Part shown: positions 9,741-19,233 of the stretch, piece by piece
Layout: each line of letters opens with the position of its first letter
Numbering within the stretch: the first letter of the stretch is position 1
NCBI RefSeq assembly: GCF_039729195.1
Contig: NZ_CP155796.1
Location: 1,488,001-1,552,000, forward strand
Length of the DNA stretch: 64,000 nt
Source of the DNA: Mycobacterium sp. DL
Lineage (GTDB): Bacteria > Actinomycetota > Actinomycetes > Mycobacteriales > Mycobacteriaceae
Direction: 5' to 3'
Notes under the pieces: generated by a model
The model's input: the letters and a program-made list of their open reading frames with translations, nothing else
Told to the model about the DNA's origin: nothing
Database searches by the model: none
Position numbers and translations under genes: made by a program

Positions 9741-10275
9741 GGCCATCAGTGTGTACTTTTGCGTGACTACAGACACCATTACCCCCTTGATCGGCCACTG
9801 CGGGCAGAAAATAGCTTGTGGTTTGAGGAATTGTCGGGCGCTGGCGGGTGCGGTGTTGTTTCAGGGGCGATTCCAGGGTCCGCCACGAGGGCTAGGTGGA
9901 TGGTTTGAGCAGCTGATCTGGCAGCGCATCGGCCACACGACCGGGTTCGGGAGATCCGCTACCGATTCGGGGCGCGGTCCCCGGTGCTGGCGAGAGTTTG
10001 CGTGCGATTGCCTGGTTCGGTGCCCAGGGTCGTACATTCATCGCTGAGCGGGTGTCATTTGTGGATCGTGGGTTCGTCGATAATCATTGCACGCGCGTGG
10101 GTCTATGGTGCGGTTGTCGAGGATAATGCGCAGTGGACTTGCAGCCCGACTACTCGGATGCGTGCAGTCCAGGCATCGACAGCGCCTAGCGTCAACTCGG
10201 TCACCTCCGACATCCAACATCATCAAAATGACGCTCAGTCCCGCTGTCATATGCGAGTGAGTTGCTGTTCGATAT
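9741..10275. other. Non-coding or decayed stretch beside the IS21 relic
   Basis: Open frames here are short, overlap one another on both strands and resemble no protein family. The composition is intermediate between the low-GC genes and the IS relic. It is most simply remnant DNA left after insertion and decay. Both neighbouring genes end facing it (lyase from the left via the IS relic, glycosyltransferase from the right), so no promoter is needed here. Nothing else is seen. Confidence 0.4.
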
Positions 10276-11379
10276 TCAACTAACATCGTGATATAGAGAA
10301 TCTAGCTGGCGGCAAACAATGTCTATATTGAAATGTTTTTCGATCCGCTCGCGTGCGGCAGTACCGACCAGGTGACGCGCTTCATGGTCGGTTATGACGC
10401 GTTCGATTGCTTGAGTTAAATAGGTAACCTCGAGCGGATCGACCAATATCCCGCTCGCATCGCCCAACATCTCCGGGATACCGCCCGAATTGCTGGCTAC
10501 GACACAAATTCCTCGCGCCATTGCTTCCAGTATTGCCATAGGCTGGCCTTCGTTCAGCGAGGGAAGGACGAGTATTTGGGTGTTTGCAAGGAGTCCTTGC
10601 ACCTCTGAAGGCGATAGCCATCCACGTACTTCCACGCAGTCTCTGATTCCCAGTTTGTTGATGATACTGTGGGCGCGCTCATTATCTCCGTTGCCGACGA
10701 TGGATAACCTCGCTTGGGCCGAAGGGCAATTTTCAAATAGTCGGGCCCAAGACTCAAGTAGAAGGAAAGTTCCCTTCCGCTCACAAACTTCGCCTAAAAA
10801 CAAGACATGGATTGGATCGCGATCCGATTGATCAACCACCGGACTTAGCCGAATCGCGTTAGGCACAACTGCGATGTTCGCATCGGGCGCAATTAGCTCA
10901 AGTCGCCTAGCCCAAATTTCTCCCAGAGCTATAACTGCATCGGCTCTCTCGAGGGTCGCGCGAATAAAAAGTTTGGCTGGCTTTGGCACCTTCTCAAAGA
11001 ATTGGTGAAACTCCGATCCGTGTACGTGAAGTATCACTGGAACTTGAAAAAGTGCTGAAATCCAGGTCAGGATCGATTTCCGCGCAAAACTGCCATACGA
11101 CGAGGTGTGGATGTGGACAACGCTAACTCGCTGCCTAGAGAGCTCGTACACGAATCTTCCCAGACCCTTGAGAAATATCACCAGACGCGCCAGCGCGGAT
11201 CCATTGCAATGCGTCGCAATGTGGTGGATATCCCATTCGAGCCAGAGAGTAGTTCCGCGCATATTTCGTACGTAAGTTGCGATGCCGCCATGTGTCGAAA
11301 GGCTGGTGGAGACCCACAGTGCGCGTCTAGTTGCCTTTTTCTGGCCGAGGTCTCGGCGGCTAGACTTGGATAGTGCCAT
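10276..11379 (-). CDS. Glycosyltransferase family 4
   Basis: A 367-residue GT4 enzyme. The acceptor domain has STHGGIATYVRNM, VVHIHTSSYGSFARKS and HVHGSEFHQFF. The donor domain has ALGEIWARRL, VPNAIRL, VLFLGEVCERKGTFLLLE, WLSPSEVQGLLANTQILVLPS and the EGQPMAILEAMARG nucleotide-sugar site (E-x7-E type). The ATG at 11379 is chosen because it begins 6 bases after the stop of the upstream heparinase-like gene; longer starts would overlap that gene by about 90 bases. It forms a minus-strand operon with the heparinase-like and methyltransferase genes. Its substrate is unknown. Confidence 0.87.
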   Translation of the reverse strand: MALSKSSRRDLGQKKATRRALWVSTSLSTHGGIATYVRNMRGTTLWLEWDIHHIATHCNGSALARLVIFLKGLGRFVYELSRQRVSVVHIHTSSYGSFARKSILTWISALFQVPVILHVHGSEFHQFFEKVPKPAKLFIRATLERADAVIALGEIWARRLELIAPDANIAVVPNAIRLSPVVDQSDRDPIHVLFLGEVCERKGTFLLLESWARLFENCPSAQARLSIVGNGDNERAHSIINKLGIRDCVEVRGWLSPSEVQGLLANTQILVLPSLNEGQPMAILEAMARGICVVASNSGGIPEMLGDASGILVDPLEVTYLTQAIERVITDHEARHLVGTAARERIEKHFNIDIVCRQLDSLYHDVS

Positions 11380-11384
11380 TCGTC

Positions 11385-13541
11385 TCAACGCCTCAGTTCG
11401 TCTGAATCGTGGAAAACGACCGTAGAGCTGTCCAAGAAGAGGGTTATGGCTCGTTCGCGCTCGTCCTCGAGCCAATTAGCCCTGATTTCTTGGCCCTGCC
11501 AGTTTAGTCGAAGACGGCTTGTGTGTATTCCGTCGGTCGGTGAAATCAGTGTAGCTACAGCCAAGGGCAGTTCGACTTTGGAGTTAGTGCATAGCCACCA
11601 AGAAGGCACGCGAGTCTCAAGCCGTTCGGACCACCATCCCAAGTTTCGCGATTCGTCTCCACGCACATCGTCACAAATTAGTGTGGTGGTAGCAGACTGA
11701 AGAAGCAGAAATATCGGTGAACCCGAACGGTGCAAAAGGTGCCCCCCTTCGACATAAGTTATGTCTAGGCTTGGATGTAGGGGCCAAGTGGTTCGAATCT
11801 GATGGGCGCCTCGGCCGGTCAATTGATCAATGACTAGGGACGCACGCTCGTTGGGGGGTGCAATAAGCCACCTCCTGTGGACGACATCCCCGTGTAATCG
11901 GCGGTACCCGTCGTGCTCGGCGTCAACAAATCCCTCTGAAAGATCCACTCGACGGATACTTGTCTTCGCGTGGCGCGACCACAGGAAGGGGCCACCTGAT
12001 GTCGACTGATCGCTGTCATCGACGGTAACGGTTGAGTGGGCTCTGGTTCCACGCATCACCTCGCGCCAGGTTGGATGTCCGTAGTAACTGCCGGTGCCCG
12101 GGTCGCCAATAATGTCGTGGCCGGCGTCGCTCAGAGTGATTGACAGAGCATCCGCGTGGCCGTGGGCGGCGATCGACAGGTAGCCCAACGGCCCGACATC
12201 CATAGTGATCCGCCGTTTTTCGGAACGAAGGATCACCAACCCGCCATCCTTAGCGAAATGCTGCGCGGTCGAACTCGTGGCTCTGGTAGTGGAGTCTTCT
12301 AGTGAACTAGGCACGGAGTGTGATGGCGATATCGCTCTGAACCATTCAGCGTCAACAGAATTCGTAGCAGCGTAAGCACCTGCAGCGCCCCACTCAAACG
12401 CTGCGAGGATTCCTAGGTGATGCCGGATCGTTCTTGCGACAGCTGGACCCAGTCGCACCGCAAAGCCTTCGTCGTCATCGCCATATCGCGGATCTGGATC
12501 GTCGAAGCCCACAGCAGCCGCTAGAAAGGCGCTACTACGCGATAGTGCATTCACGATACGTTGGGGGGCACGATCATCGCGTACTACCAGCAACGCTGCC
12601 ACCAGGTGCAGCAACTCTCCCGTGAACATCTGATAGCCGATCGCTTGCTCGGCTCCCGAACCGTCAGGCAGGATCTGCTTCGACGCCTCACAACACAAAG
12701 CCTCGACCGCCAACTGTTCCCAGTCTGCAGACCCTTTGAGCTCAGGCATCATAATTGCGATGACTGCAAGCCCTGCCATCTCGCCCACCAGGTGGTTGTT
12801 AGCGGAGCTGAATCGGGATCGCTCGCGCCAACACTTCTGCGCGGTATGTGCCATTAGGTTTACGATCTCTCGGTATCGCTCCACCGTGAGGTGCGGCGAA
12901 TCGCGCAGTCCTTGCAACGCGACGGCAACGGAGATCGCCCGTATCCCGGCCTCGAAAGCCCCCCGCCATGCGATACCTTGACCGGGCGGGTTCTGGATAA
13001 TCCAACTGTCGAGCTGTTCAAACGCACTATTGCTATAGCGCTCATTTCCGGTGAAAAGCCAAGCCTGTGCCAGCCACGGCAGATGTTGGAGGCGGTTTAG
13101 CTCCCAGATCCATTTCACGTCGCCCGCAGCGATACGGTGGTTTATCCGCTCGGAGGGAAGTGAGGGCCACTGAACGCCAGCTATCGGGTCCCAGTTCCAA
13201 TTTAGAGTTCCGCTGATCGTTGTCGGAGGGTATCCGAAGAACTGGAAAGTCTGCTCCGAAGCCGCTTGTGCAGCTTTGACAACATTGGAGACGTGCTCGG
13301 TACTTTGGCCTGCGACCAACTGTGCCCCTACTTGATCAAGCAAGCTCGGCCGGTCAACGCCAAGGCGAAACCGCTCGAGTGCGTGCTCCCAATCCTGTGA
13401 CGAATCGCAACCCGTAAGCAAATCGCCATCTACTGCTGTAGCACTTGTTGGCAAGAATGTCCGGCCAGCGCGCCAAAGTATCTCACGCGTCTGCATTGTC
13501 CGTAGCCGGCGCCCATACCACGCGAGCTTTGAGTTCACCAT
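11385..13541 (-). CDS. Heparinase II/III-like polysaccharide lyase
   Basis: A 718-residue protein. The N-terminal part (to about residue 380) is an alpha-helical toroid with WNWDPIAGVQW, W-rich helices, NNHLVGEMAGL (near residue 250) and EQAIGYQMF. The C-terminal part is a beta-sandwich with the family signature AAHGHADALS near residue 460 and GDPGTGSYYG after it. Members cleave uronate-containing glycans such as heparin or oligoalginate. No signal peptide is seen, so it may act in the cytoplasm or be exported otherwise; many polysaccharide clusters carry such a homologue of unknown location. The ATG at 13541 has AGGA seven bases upstream and gives the usual N-terminus (LAWYGRRLRTM). Confidence 0.85.
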   Translation of the reverse strand: MVNSKLAWYGRRLRTMQTREILWRAGRTFLPTSATAVDGDLLTGCDSSQDWEHALERFRLGVDRPSLLDQVGAQLVAGQSTEHVSNVVKAAQAASEQTFQFFGYPPTTISGTLNWNWDPIAGVQWPSLPSERINHRIAAGDVKWIWELNRLQHLPWLAQAWLFTGNERYSNSAFEQLDSWIIQNPPGQGIAWRGAFEAGIRAISVAVALQGLRDSPHLTVERYREIVNLMAHTAQKCWRERSRFSSANNHLVGEMAGLAVIAIMMPELKGSADWEQLAVEALCCEASKQILPDGSGAEQAIGYQMFTGELLHLVAALLVVRDDRAPQRIVNALSRSSAFLAAAVGFDDPDPRYGDDDEGFAVRLGPAVARTIRHHLGILAAFEWGAAGAYAATNSVDAEWFRAISPSHSVPSSLEDSTTRATSSTAQHFAKDGGLVILRSEKRRITMDVGPLGYLSIAAHGHADALSITLSDAGHDIIGDPGTGSYYGHPTWREVMRGTRAHSTVTVDDSDQSTSGGPFLWSRHAKTSIRRVDLSEGFVDAEHDGYRRLHGDVVHRRWLIAPPNERASLVIDQLTGRGAHQIRTTWPLHPSLDITYVEGGHLLHRSGSPIFLLLQSATTTLICDDVRGDESRNLGWWSERLETRVPSWWLCTNSKVELPLAVATLISPTDGIHTSRLRLNWQGQEIRANWLEDERERAITLFLDSSTVVFHDSDELRR

Positions 13542-13831
13542 TGTACTTCCTAATTTCGGCCTCACGTGCAGTGATGATGGCACCCTGCCTGTCGGGCGGA
13601 CGACTGATTAAGGACGGCTTGGCGTTAGCCATGTGCGTCAACAGATGTCATTGAGATACTAATCCTGGTTGGGTGCCACCGCTTCTTCGACAAAATCGAC
13701 GGCGTGTTCAACGTCAAATCTCAACGCGTACTCTTTCAGAAACTCAGGTCCGCTAGCATCCCGCGCTATCGTAAGAGTGGCAATACCGGGCGCTTCGCTC
13801 CTTGATCCAGATGTTGGCGCCAATACACCAC

Positions 13832-14974
13832 TCAATGCTTGTGCAGTTTCGATTGGACAAACATGCTGGCGCATCTAAGGTCCTCATCATCCAAGCCTTG
13901 CCAGCGGGCCGCTAGCTTATCTCGGGGGATACCCACGATGCGGTGTCGGCGGTCGGTGGTGATTTCGAAGCCCCGCTCGGTCATCAGTGTTATGTGTGTG
14001 GAGCATGGTTGACGATTAATTAGATACGGCTTGTGCCCAACAACCATATTCCACACGAGCTCGGGGTACCGCCAATGACCATTCCATGAACGGGTGAGTC
14101 CGTGGCTTGAGAAATCGATGAGATGCGACATATGGCCGCCTGGTCGTAGCCACTTGCGGAACGCATCGTAAGTATTTCGCAGATCGTCGACATGCTCCAG
14201 CACGGAATGTGACACAATCAGGTCGACCTGTGACTCTTGTATTACAGCTGGATCGTTCCACGGCGTTATGTATTGGACTGTGATCCTTCCTGCAATTCCG
14301 ATCTGGGATGTTAGCGCACGCCTAATGTTGTCTATCCGAGTTGGTGCTAGCGTCTCTGCGAGGATATCATTCGTGAGAATGTGCCCTGGAAAAACTTTAG
14401 ATTCCGAGAGCCAACCAAAATCGACTGGCGTTCGGGCGTGAAACAGGTCGACAAGGTCGCTGAGCAGTGCGAGGTTCAAATCGGTCTCGGAGTACTCAAC
14501 TATATCCAGTGCGTAATATTTGTCGACGCCAGATAGGAGTGCGGCCAGTCCCACTCCAAGGGATCCGCCGGGACCCAACTCGGCCAGTGCCTCAGGGGTG
14601 GGCGTCCGGTTGTGCTCGACGAGCATGGTTAGGTGTCGCATCCACACCTCGTAGCAATATCTGGCACTGGCCGATTGCTGATGACGTCGGCGGGACCGTA
14701 GTTGATACAGCCCTGGGATGTAGGACGCGACGCCTTTGGCGATGGGTAGGAGCCATTCATCGATCTGGAGGTCGGCTGCGTCACTGATCGGCTCGCCAGC
14801 CGCAAGCTGCTCGCGTGCATCACTCAACTTGGCGCGCGCAGCGACTTCCGTCTTCCTGTAAAACGATTGCTGTTCTACCTGACCGCTCGCTGGATTAATG
14901 TATTTGATCCGCGCTTCCCATCCCCCGTTAGAACGCTGAATGATGGCGCCCTCGACGCCTGCCCCCTCGATCAC
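13832..14974 (-). CDS. Methyltransferase fused to an integrase N-terminal arm-binding fragment
   Basis: A 380-residue open frame in two unrelated parts. Residues 1 to about 67 (QRSNGGWEARIKYINPASG ... KTEVAARAKLSDA ... LAAGEPISDA) read like the AP2-like arm-binding domain of tyrosine recombinases. From about residue 75 on (LLPIAKGVASYIPGLYQL) it is a class I methyltransferase: AELGPGGSLGVGLAALLSG is motif I, then YYALDIVEY, VDLIVSHSVLEHVDDLRNTY and WLRPGGHMSHLIDF. No in-frame ATG lies at the junction, so the fused frame with a GTG start may be what is translated. The methyltransferase probably modifies a sugar of the polymer. The fusion looks like a recombination scar rather than a designed protein. 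Confidence 0.75.
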   Translation of the reverse strand: MIEGAGVEGAIIQRSNGGWEARIKYINPASGQVEQQSFYRKTEVAARAKLSDAREQLAAGEPISDAADLQIDEWLLPIAKGVASYIPGLYQLRSRRRHQQSASARYCYEVWMRHLTMLVEHNRTPTPEALAELGPGGSLGVGLAALLSGVDKYYALDIVEYSETDLNLALLSDLVDLFHARTPVDFGWLSESKVFPGHILTNDILAETLAPTRIDNIRRALTSQIGIAGRITVQYITPWNDPAVIQESQVDLIVSHSVLEHVDDLRNTYDAFRKWLRPGGHMSHLIDFSSHGLTRSWNGHWRYPELVWNMVVGHKPYLINRQPCSTHITLMTERGFEITTDRRHRIVGIPRDKLAARWQGLDDEDLRCASMFVQSKLHKH

Positions 14975-15316
14975 ATGTCAATTGTAGGTTCGATCAGAGC
15001 ATCACGACGTCGTTCACTGATGCCGAGCCAGACAGAGCCGGCGATCCCGCCAAGTAATCTGTCGACCTGCAAGCAAACGCCAGCCCCTCCGCATTCACCG
15101 CAACCTGCGAGTTACCAACGCGATTGGTGATCGCTGGGAGGGTTGCCCGGGCTTGCACGGGCTGCTCAACCTTCTTCGGCGACAGCGGGCAGGTGCGGAT
15201 GCGCCATGACGAGTACGATCCGGACTTGTCGGTTCGATCGTGACCGAGCGACCAGGGGAATTCGCGGGAGCGGCAGACAAGGATCGAGCGTTGGCTGGAT
15301 CAGGGGGAGTCTTCGG
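14975..15316. promoter_or_regulatory. Divergent intergenic region, no gene seen
   Basis: About 340 bases between the methyltransferase chimera (minus) and the pyruvyl transferase (plus). The frame of the pyruvyl transferase is open upstream to 15143, but that part reads as low-complexity Arg/Gly sequence without family resemblance. A TTGACA-like hexamer lies just before the chimera start on the minus strand. Promoters for both directions are expected here. Given the integrase fragment next door this is also where an attachment site or insertion junction could be sought; no repeat was recognised. Confidence 0.35.
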
Positions 15317-16525
15317 GTGTGGCACTCGTCCATCAAGGCGCGGTTATGGCAATTTGCGGACACGGCGTTGTTTCGCTGGCTGGAGGGTTGCTGGTACCGG
15401 ACCGTGCGACCTGACTCTGACGCCGAACGACGTGGGGTGCTGCTCATCACGACGTTCGGTGGCGGCAACATCGGTGATCAGGCAATGTTCGAGTCCTTCT
15501 TGCGAAATACGGCCGGGCCAATCAAGGTCGTGATGCCGCGACCTTGTGCACTCGCGGTGCCTGACGACGTTTCCAGTCGCGTCGAAGTCCATGTGCTCGA
15601 GGGACTCTTTCAAGGTCGACCCCAAGTCACACCTTCACGGATCCGCGAGTTCGGCAAACTGGTAAGCCATTCCGAAGCGCTCGTGGTTATTGGCGCCGAC
15701 ATTTTGGACGGGGCTTACAACCTTCGTGAGGCTTGGTCTCGGACGGAAGCGCTTAGGCTGGCGTTGCGACTCGGCACGCCAGCTCGCATCATCGGGTTCA
15801 GTTGGAGCCCTGCTCCGCATCCAGTTATCGAGCGTGCCTACCGGAGGCTGAGCGGGCAGGTAGCTCTGTACGTGAGAGACAAATATTCGCTCGACCGGTT
15901 GACCGCTGCGGGTATCGCCGCTCGCCTAGTCCCTGACACAGTTTTCTCACTTAGACATCGATGCTGTTGCGCGTCGATCAGCTCAGGTAGCCCGCCGGGT
16001 TCCTCGCCCGTGGCACTTCTGAATGTCAGTGGGCTGCTTCGCAAAAGGCACGGGTTGTCCGATCAGTACGTCCCAATAATCCGTGAGCTCCTACTGCTCG
16101 GTTACAAGGTGATTATGGTCCCACACGTGTTTCGGGAAGGCGACGACGATCTTGCAGCTTCCCGAGAGGTGCTCGAGTTAGTCGCGGACCGGAGCGTGGA
16201 ACTAGTTGATCGCGTCTTGGAGCCCAACGAGGTGCAGGCGTTAGCCGCTACCGCGACGCTTGTCATAACCGGACGAATGCACCTGGCGATCCTTGCGCTG
16301 ACTATGCGTACTCCCGTGATCGTGTTCGGCTCCCAAGGAAAAGTTGAAGGAATGCTTGCGTTGTTCGACTTGGAAGAGCTGGTGGTTCAGACGGGCCCGA
16401 GCCTAGGCGCCGCTACGGTCGAGCGGATTCTTCAACTCCACGGGATGAATGAAAAGATTCGTGCGCAGATCACGCAAAAATTACCTGGGGTGGTGTTGCA
16501 GTCTGATGAAAATTTCGTGTGGTGA
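15317..16525 (+). CDS. Polysaccharide pyruvyl transferase family protein
   Basis: About 402 residues from a GTG preceded by GGGGGAG. The N-terminal part has LLITTFGGGNIGDQAMFES, the G-rich loop that opens this family (WcaK/CsaB type). The C-terminal part has LVITGRMHLAILALTMRTPVIVF, the RxH element of the donor site. These enzymes transfer pyruvate from phosphoenolpyruvate to a sugar, forming a ketal that adds negative charge to the polymer. It is followed closely by the nitroreductase-like and flippase genes in one direction, a pairing common in polysaccharide loci. Two adjacent Cys-rich residues (HRCCCASI) near residue 215 are unusual and may be a local divergence. Confidence 0.82.
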   Translation: MWHSSIKARLWQFADTALFRWLEGCWYRTVRPDSDAERRGVLLITTFGGGNIGDQAMFESFLRNTAGPIKVVMPRPCALAVPDDVSSRVEVHVLEGLFQGRPQVTPSRIREFGKLVSHSEALVVIGADILDGAYNLREAWSRTEALRLALRLGTPARIIGFSWSPAPHPVIERAYRRLSGQVALYVRDKYSLDRLTAAGIAARLVPDTVFSLRHRCCCASISSGSPPGSSPVALLNVSGLLRKRHGLSDQYVPIIRELLLLGYKVIMVPHVFREGDDDLAASREVLELVADRSVELVDRVLEPNEVQALAATATLVITGRMHLAILALTMRTPVIVFGSQGKVEGMLALFDLEELVVQTGPSLGAATVERILQLHGMNEKIRAQITQKLPGVVLQSDENFVW

Positions 16526-16582
16526 TCCCTCGATCATCAGCAGTGCTATCAAAGCGTCTAGGAGTGGGGGGACAGAGCAAGC

Positions 16583-17527
16583 ATGAAGGGTCTTGTGAAA
16601 CGCGTCCTTCCCGCGCGTGCCGTGTCAGCACTTCTGAGCTTGCGTAGTCGGCTCGTCCTGGGTTCAGAGTTCCGTTCAGACCGCCGCAGGTATGCCCGGC
16701 ACTATCTCCCCGGTGAGATGATATGCCGGGCCTCAGTCGGTTCGACAAATCTGGAGGCACAGCTAATAAAGGACTATCACCGGATCGAGAAGGGTTTGGC
16801 ATTGCCAAAACCAAAGCGTCCCTTTGGAGCCGCAGTGGCACAGCGCATCGAAGGCAACATCCTTGTGGGCCGCGACGACGTCGCGGTGGACGATGTGATT
16901 GCGCTAGCCGAGAGCGCGCAGCGGGCACTTCAGCGCTGGAACAGCGACGGTGTCATCTCGGACGAGATTGCACCAGTAGCCAAACATCATGAGCATAAAA
17001 TCGACGATGTCGACGGATTCTTTCGATCACGGCGTAGCGTGCGTGATTTTGATTCAGCTCAGGTACCTGACGAAACTTTAACCCGCGCCGTTGCTTTAGC
17101 ACTGCAGTCTCCATCGGTATGCAACAGGCAAGCCTGGCGAGTCCGTTTCTTTCGCGGAGATGATGTGTCCCGCATCCTTGCGCATCAGAACGGCAACAGT
17201 GGCTTCCGATACGTGATCCCAGTTGTGGGATTGATTACCGTTGACACCCGTATGTTCTCGGCAGCAGGTGAGCGCAATCAGCCTTGGATCGAGGGCGGCA
17301 TCTTTTCCATGTCGCTTGTGTGGGCGCTTCATGCACTCAGAGTCGATTCGTGCATGCTTAACATGAGCGTGCGAAATAAGCAGGCTTCCGCGGTTCGGAA
17401 AGAGTTTGGCATTCCGGACAATGAGTTGATCATCATGATGATTGCAATTGGTTATGCCCGGCCCGGGCATCGAATTGCGCGTTCACCACGGCGGCAAACG
17501 AATGAAGTCATCGTATCTAGAGATTGA
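16583..17527 (+). CDS. Nitroreductase-family flavoprotein in a polysaccharide locus
   Basis: A 314-residue protein. The C-terminal two thirds is a nitroreductase fold: RSRRSVRDFDSAQVPDETL (FMN-binding arginines), LQSPSVCNRQAWRV, then WIEGGIFSMSLVWALHALRVDSCMLN and IGYARPG. The N-terminal 100 residues are basic and helical with KDYHRIEKGLALP, a segment seen in homologues that sit beside pyruvyl transferases. The reaction is not known; a redox step on a sugar nucleotide or lipid carrier has to be treated as a guess. It lies 57 bases after the pyruvyl transferase gene and 16 bases before the flippase gene, so co-transcription is likely. Confidence 0.8.
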   Translation: MKGLVKRVLPARAVSALLSLRSRLVLGSEFRSDRRRYARHYLPGEMICRASVGSTNLEAQLIKDYHRIEKGLALPKPKRPFGAAVAQRIEGNILVGRDDVAVDDVIALAESAQRALQRWNSDGVISDEIAPVAKHHEHKIDDVDGFFRSRRSVRDFDSAQVPDETLTRAVALALQSPSVCNRQAWRVRFFRGDDVSRILAHQNGNSGFRYVIPVVGLITVDTRMFSAAGERNQPWIEGGIFSMSLVWALHALRVDSCMLNMSVRNKQASAVRKEFGIPDNELIIMMIAIGYARPGHRIARSPRRQTNEVIVSRD

Positions 17528-17543
17528 ATGCTGAACGAACGAC

Positions 17544-18818
17544 GTGCGCTGTAGGTGTGGAAAGGATGACAGCATCGATATCAGAGGGCGCACGATCAAA
17601 ATCAGAAGCCGTGCTGTAATTTTCGCTTCCGTCGCTGCGCAGGTCGTAGCAGGTTTTGCTTCGATTCTTCTCACTATTGCCGTCGCACGCACGCAGACCG
17701 CCGATTCGCTGGGTGTATTCGCGGTGACTTTGGCGGTCCAGGGATTGCTGCTCGGGACGACGCGAAGCTTTACCGCGGACGTCTTCCTATTTTCTCGGGA
17801 AAGCTACGCACCGGATACAGCCCGCCCTATGCTTATCGGATCGGCGACGGCGGTCCTGATAATTGCGTCGCTCTTCTCAATTGTCGCGCTCCTTGCCGCG
17901 ATTTGTGCCCATCAAATTCTTAGTAGCAGCCTGATACAAAGCGTTTTATTTGGGGTGGCTCTGCTCTTATTGCCAACTTCGTTACAGCAGCACCTCCGCA
18001 CTGCTTTGGTGGCTGCACGCAGGCACTTTGCGGCGTTGCTATTAGACTGCTTGGCGCTGTCAGCAGTCATAGGTGGCGCTGTATTCGTGACGAATTCAGA
18101 ACCTACGGTGATGGGGTACCTTTCGGTTTGGGCGGCAGCCTCGGGAATTCACGCCGCAGGTGCGATCGTGATTTTCCGTCTTAGAATGCGACTCGGAATG
18201 GGGTTCACGTGGTTACGCTCCCGTTGGCGTGGCGGGCTTACATTTGCCACAGACTTTGGGGTGACTGCGGGTTTGGCGCAGTTCGTTATTCTGTTTGTAT
18301 CGGCGGTATCTGGCATAGGCTCGGCTGGCGCGTTGAAGGCAGCGCAAACGCTAGTAATGCCGGTCACGCTAGTTATGCGAGGGACCGGCGGCCCAGTTGC
18401 GACTGTACTAGTCCGGAGGGTTGCGGTGGGGGCCCGCGTGGAGGCGGTCCGCATTTGTATCGTCTTTTCCGCATTCTGTTTTGTCAGCGCTCTAGCGTGC
18501 GGGATATGGCTGCTCGTGCCCGAAGAGTACTTAGTTTTGCTGCTCGGAGAAAGTGCCGCGGCAGCGAAGGCGATTGTGCTGCCGACTGCGCTTGCGCTGG
18601 GTGCTATGGGGATTGCGACGGGGGCGGGCTATTTCCTTCGCGCAAACGGCGAGCTGCGGGTTGCGACCACACTCAAGCTTCTATGCTTTCCCGTCTCGTT
18701 AGCGGCAGTAACCTGGGGAACACTGGTGGCGGCCGCCGCCGGAGCGCAGGTCGGATTGATGGTCGGGGAACTTACAAGATCGGTCTTGGCTTGGGGGGCC
18801 GTGCGGCGTCGGTTTTGA
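17544..18818 (+). CDS. Wzx-type polysaccharide flippase (MOP superfamily)
   Basis: A 424-residue protein with about twelve hydrophobic segments spread over its length and Arg-rich cytoplasmic loops. This is the layout of the MOP (Wzx) exporters that flip undecaprenyl-linked repeat units across the membrane. The N-terminal segment (AAQVVAGFASILLTIAVARTQ ..) resembles the first helix pair of such flippases. The GTG start used gives a basic 20-residue lead. It ends the pyruvyl transferase-nitroreductase-flippase run. No single conserved residue proves the function; the topology and operon position do most of the work. Confidence 0.75.
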   Translation: MRCRCGKDDSIDIRGRTIKIRSRAVIFASVAAQVVAGFASILLTIAVARTQTADSLGVFAVTLAVQGLLLGTTRSFTADVFLFSRESYAPDTARPMLIGSATAVLIIASLFSIVALLAAICAHQILSSSLIQSVLFGVALLLLPTSLQQHLRTALVAARRHFAALLLDCLALSAVIGGAVFVTNSEPTVMGYLSVWAAASGIHAAGAIVIFRLRMRLGMGFTWLRSRWRGGLTFATDFGVTAGLAQFVILFVSAVSGIGSAGALKAAQTLVMPVTLVMRGTGGPVATVLVRRVAVGARVEAVRICIVFSAFCFVSALACGIWLLVPEEYLVLLLGESAAAAKAIVLPTALALGAMGIATGAGYFLRANGELRVATTLKLLCFPVSLAAVTWGTLVAAAAGAQVGLMVGELTRSVLAWGAVRRRF

Positions 18819-19233
18819 CGGCTTTGGTGCCACTGCACAGCAACCCAACGGACTATTCTTCGCCGCTGAATGGGTGCGAGTTCATCAAGTTCGAGGACAT
18901 GGTGAATAATCGCAGCACAGCTCCACCGCGCGAGTCGGGTAAGTGGTTCGCGTCGGCACGTGGCTTCTCAGCGATTAGGACTGAGTTGCGGGTCGAATCG
19001 GACTGCAACTAGGAGCCACCACTAAATCTGCATGCCATGTCTTCTTCCGCCTGTGTAGTTCCTGACGGCAGACAGACAAAGCGACACACTGGCATCATGC
19101 ACCAGATTGGTGGCGTCTATACAGCGCGTCCTTTACGTGTAGCCCGAAAAGCGCAGAGAGCGCCCGTGAAGTCGCGGATACTGAGGGGAAGCGCCAGCGA
19201 AACGCCACACCACGACTGTTCGCTGCCTAAGGA
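18819..19233. other. Intergenic stretch, nothing recognised
   Basis: About 415 bases between the flippase and the phosphatase gene. Open frames on both strands are shadows or too short, and none resembles a family. The phosphatase promoter should lie in the right half. No strong inverted repeat was found. Confidence 0.35.

Noticed and set aside
13659..13874. 71-residue minus-strand frame between the heparinase-like and methyltransferase genes.
   Set aside because: Its first 14 codons overlap the methyltransferase end in another frame, there is no ribosome site and no family; the composition is protein-like but the support is too weak.
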